A stretch of 64,000 nt of DNA from SZAS-103 sp038234715 (lineage in GTDB: Bacteria > Pseudomonadota > Gammaproteobacteria > Xanthomonadales > Xanthomonadaceae). The position numbers were made by a program, and so were the translations under genes. This document shows positions 62,860-64,000 of the stretch, piece by piece. Each line of letters begins with the position of its first letter. The first letter of the stretch is position 1. The notes beneath the pieces are model-generated. The model did no database searches, was not told the DNA's origin, and saw nothing but the letters and a program-made list of their open reading frames with translations. The stretch spans positions 1 through 64,000 of the forward strand of contig JBBQTD010000012.1 in the NCBI GenBank assembly GCA_038234715.1. Reading direction: 5' to 3'.

Positions 62860-63831
62860 ATGACCCGCATCGACTTCCGACCGCTGCACGGCATCCTGTT
62901 GCTGGACAAGCCAGCCGGCGTCAGCTCCAACCACGCCTTGCAGCACGTGCGCCGGTTGTTTCGCGCCGAGAAGGCCGGGCATACCGGCAGCCTCGATCCG
63001 CTTGCGACCGGCCTGCTGCCCATCTGTTTCGGCGAAGCGACCAAGATCGCCGGCGTCCTGCTCGGCGAATCCAAGGCGTACACCGTGCTTGCGCGCCTTG
63101 GCTCGACGACCGACACCGACGATTCCGATGGAACCGTCCTGTTAACGCGCCCGGTGCCGGCAATCGATGATGCGACCCTCGAAGCCGCAACCGCGCCACT
63201 GCGCGGACGCATCAGCCAGCGTCCGCCGATCTATGCGGCGCTCAAGCAGGGCGGAGAGCCTCTGTATGCCAAGGCGCGGCGTGGCGAAATCGTTGAAGTT
63301 GCCGAACGCGTTGTGGACGTGTTCCGGATCGCCTGCGTCGAACGCGGAAACGACTGGATGCGCTTCGAGATCGAGTGCGGCAGCGGCACCTATGTGCGCA
63401 GCCTCGTGCGCGATCTCGGCGAGACGCTCGGTTGCGGAGCGCACGTGGCCGAACTGCGGCGCCTGATGGTCGAACCGTTCCGCACGCCGCGCATGTTCAC
63501 GACAGCCGAACTCGAAGCGATCGCAACGCCGGACGAGACCGCCCTGGATGCCTGCCTGCTGCCGATCGAGGCTGGCATGACCGGCTTGCCCGGCGTTCGC
63601 CTGGACGCGGACCAGGCCCAGCGGCTGGGGAAGGGCCAGCGCTCCTGGGTCCATCCAGAGCAGTTCGCATTGATCCAGGGTCGCCTGTCGCCGTCGGCTG
63701 CCGATGCCACAACCGTCGCCCTGTATGACACGCGCGGCCGCGCACTGGGCCTCGGCGCGCTTGCCGCCGACGGTACGCTGCGTGCGCAACGCATGTTCAC
63801 CTGGGCTTCGCAATCGGCAACAGCGACGTAA
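62860..63831 (+). CDS. truB: tRNA pseudouridine55 synthase
   Basis: A 323-residue enzyme that makes pseudouridine 55 in the T loop. The catalytic Asp is in AGHTGSLDPLATGLLPI, and LDKPAGVSSNHALQHVRR opens the fold. ECGSGTYVRSLVRDLGETLGCGAHVAELRR is the second conserved block, with a PUA-like C-terminus. The ATG at 62860 gives the usual start MTRIDFRPL; an upstream in-frame ATG would overlap rbfA. Confidence 0.95.
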   Translation: MTRIDFRPLHGILLLDKPAGVSSNHALQHVRRLFRAEKAGHTGSLDPLATGLLPICFGEATKIAGVLLGESKAYTVLARLGSTTDTDDSDGTVLLTRPVPAIDDATLEAATAPLRGRISQRPPIYAALKQGGEPLYAKARRGEIVEVAERVVDVFRIACVERGNDWMRFEIECGSGTYVRSLVRDLGETLGCGAHVAELRRLMVEPFRTPRMFTTAELEAIATPDETALDACLLPIEAGMTGLPGVRLDADQAQRLGKGQRSWVHPEQFALIQGRLSPSAADATTVALYDTRGRALGLGALAADGTLRAQRMFTWASQSATAT

Positions 63832-63835
63832 AGCC

Positions 63836-63865
63836 TTGTTCCGACTGGCATCCGGGGGCTACAAT
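63836..63865 (+). promoter_or_regulatory. sigma-70-type promoter after truB, probably for rpsO
   Basis: TTGTTC (63836-63841) and TACAAT (63860-63865) are separated by 18 bases, starting at the truB stop codon. The next gene lies past the window's end; rpsO is usual at this place. The remaining 63866-64000 holds no complete gene and is probably a leader. Confidence 0.5.
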
Positions 63866-64000
63866 GGCCTGCTTTCCCGTCGCCATGGGCACTGCGCGGG
63901 CGGCAACTCACAGCAGCAACGTTGCATCGTTCCAATCTGGCGTCTTCGCTTCATACGAACGCAACACAACCCAACCGGCGGGCCACGCGGTGTGTCGCAA

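Overview
The window is chromosomal DNA of a high-GC gammaproteobacterium, most likely of the order Xanthomonadales (Rhodanobacteraceae/Lysobacteraceae type). This rests on gene order (mrp next to dcd; asd-fimV-truA-trpF-trpB-trpA-accD; tpiA-secG-tRNA-Leu-nuoA-N; tRNA-fMet-rimP-nusA-infB-rbfA-truB), on the long insert in NuoC, and on small dispersed inverted repeats built from GGGAATC words. No database search was possible; family calls come from recognised motifs.

Layout. 1-3.7 kb: a cut-off gene end, a small fibronectin-III-like protein, the Fe-S carrier mrp, a DUF1287 protein and dcd. 3.7-11.8 kb: one long minus-strand block (DLH-family hydrolase, HIT protein, pxpB, pxpC, a DUF885 lipoprotein, a small membrane protein, pxpA, DUF969, DUF979, pcp) that reads as a pyroglutamate release, import and hydrolysis locus. 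11.9-20.4 kb: a cytochrome b/molybdopterin oxidoreductase pair, a low-affinity iron permease-like protein, greB, lemA with a DUF2207 protein, a TPR membrane protein and an MltD-like lytic transglycosylase. 20.5-38.1 kb: psd, a SCO protein, prmB, aroC, asd, fimV, truA, trpFBA, accD, glmM, a 2-oxoglutarate oxygenase, a noncoding region with a three-way-junction fold and 42-bp tandem repeats, a DNA glycosylase, an SDR, tpiA and secG. 38.2-53.4 kb: tRNA-Leu(GAG) and the complete 14-gene nuo operon for respiratory complex I.

53.4-56.9 kb holds the most interesting locus: a minus-strand operon that looks like a split borosin RiPP cluster. It has a tetrapyrrole-methylase-fold peptide N-methyltransferase whose Tyr-Arg-Tyr-Tyr spacing matches the borosin enzyme OphMA, a GNAT acetyltransferase, a 96-residue precursor with a SonA-like helical leader followed by a Cys-Cys segment and an acidic tail, and a TPR diguanylate cyclase. 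I know of no described product with this precursor tail or with these partners.

57-64 kb: initiator tRNA-fMet with an unusual U1-U72 end, a terminator, and the rimP-nusA-infB-rbfA-truB operon, ending in a promoter probably serving a gene beyond the window (rpsO is usual there).
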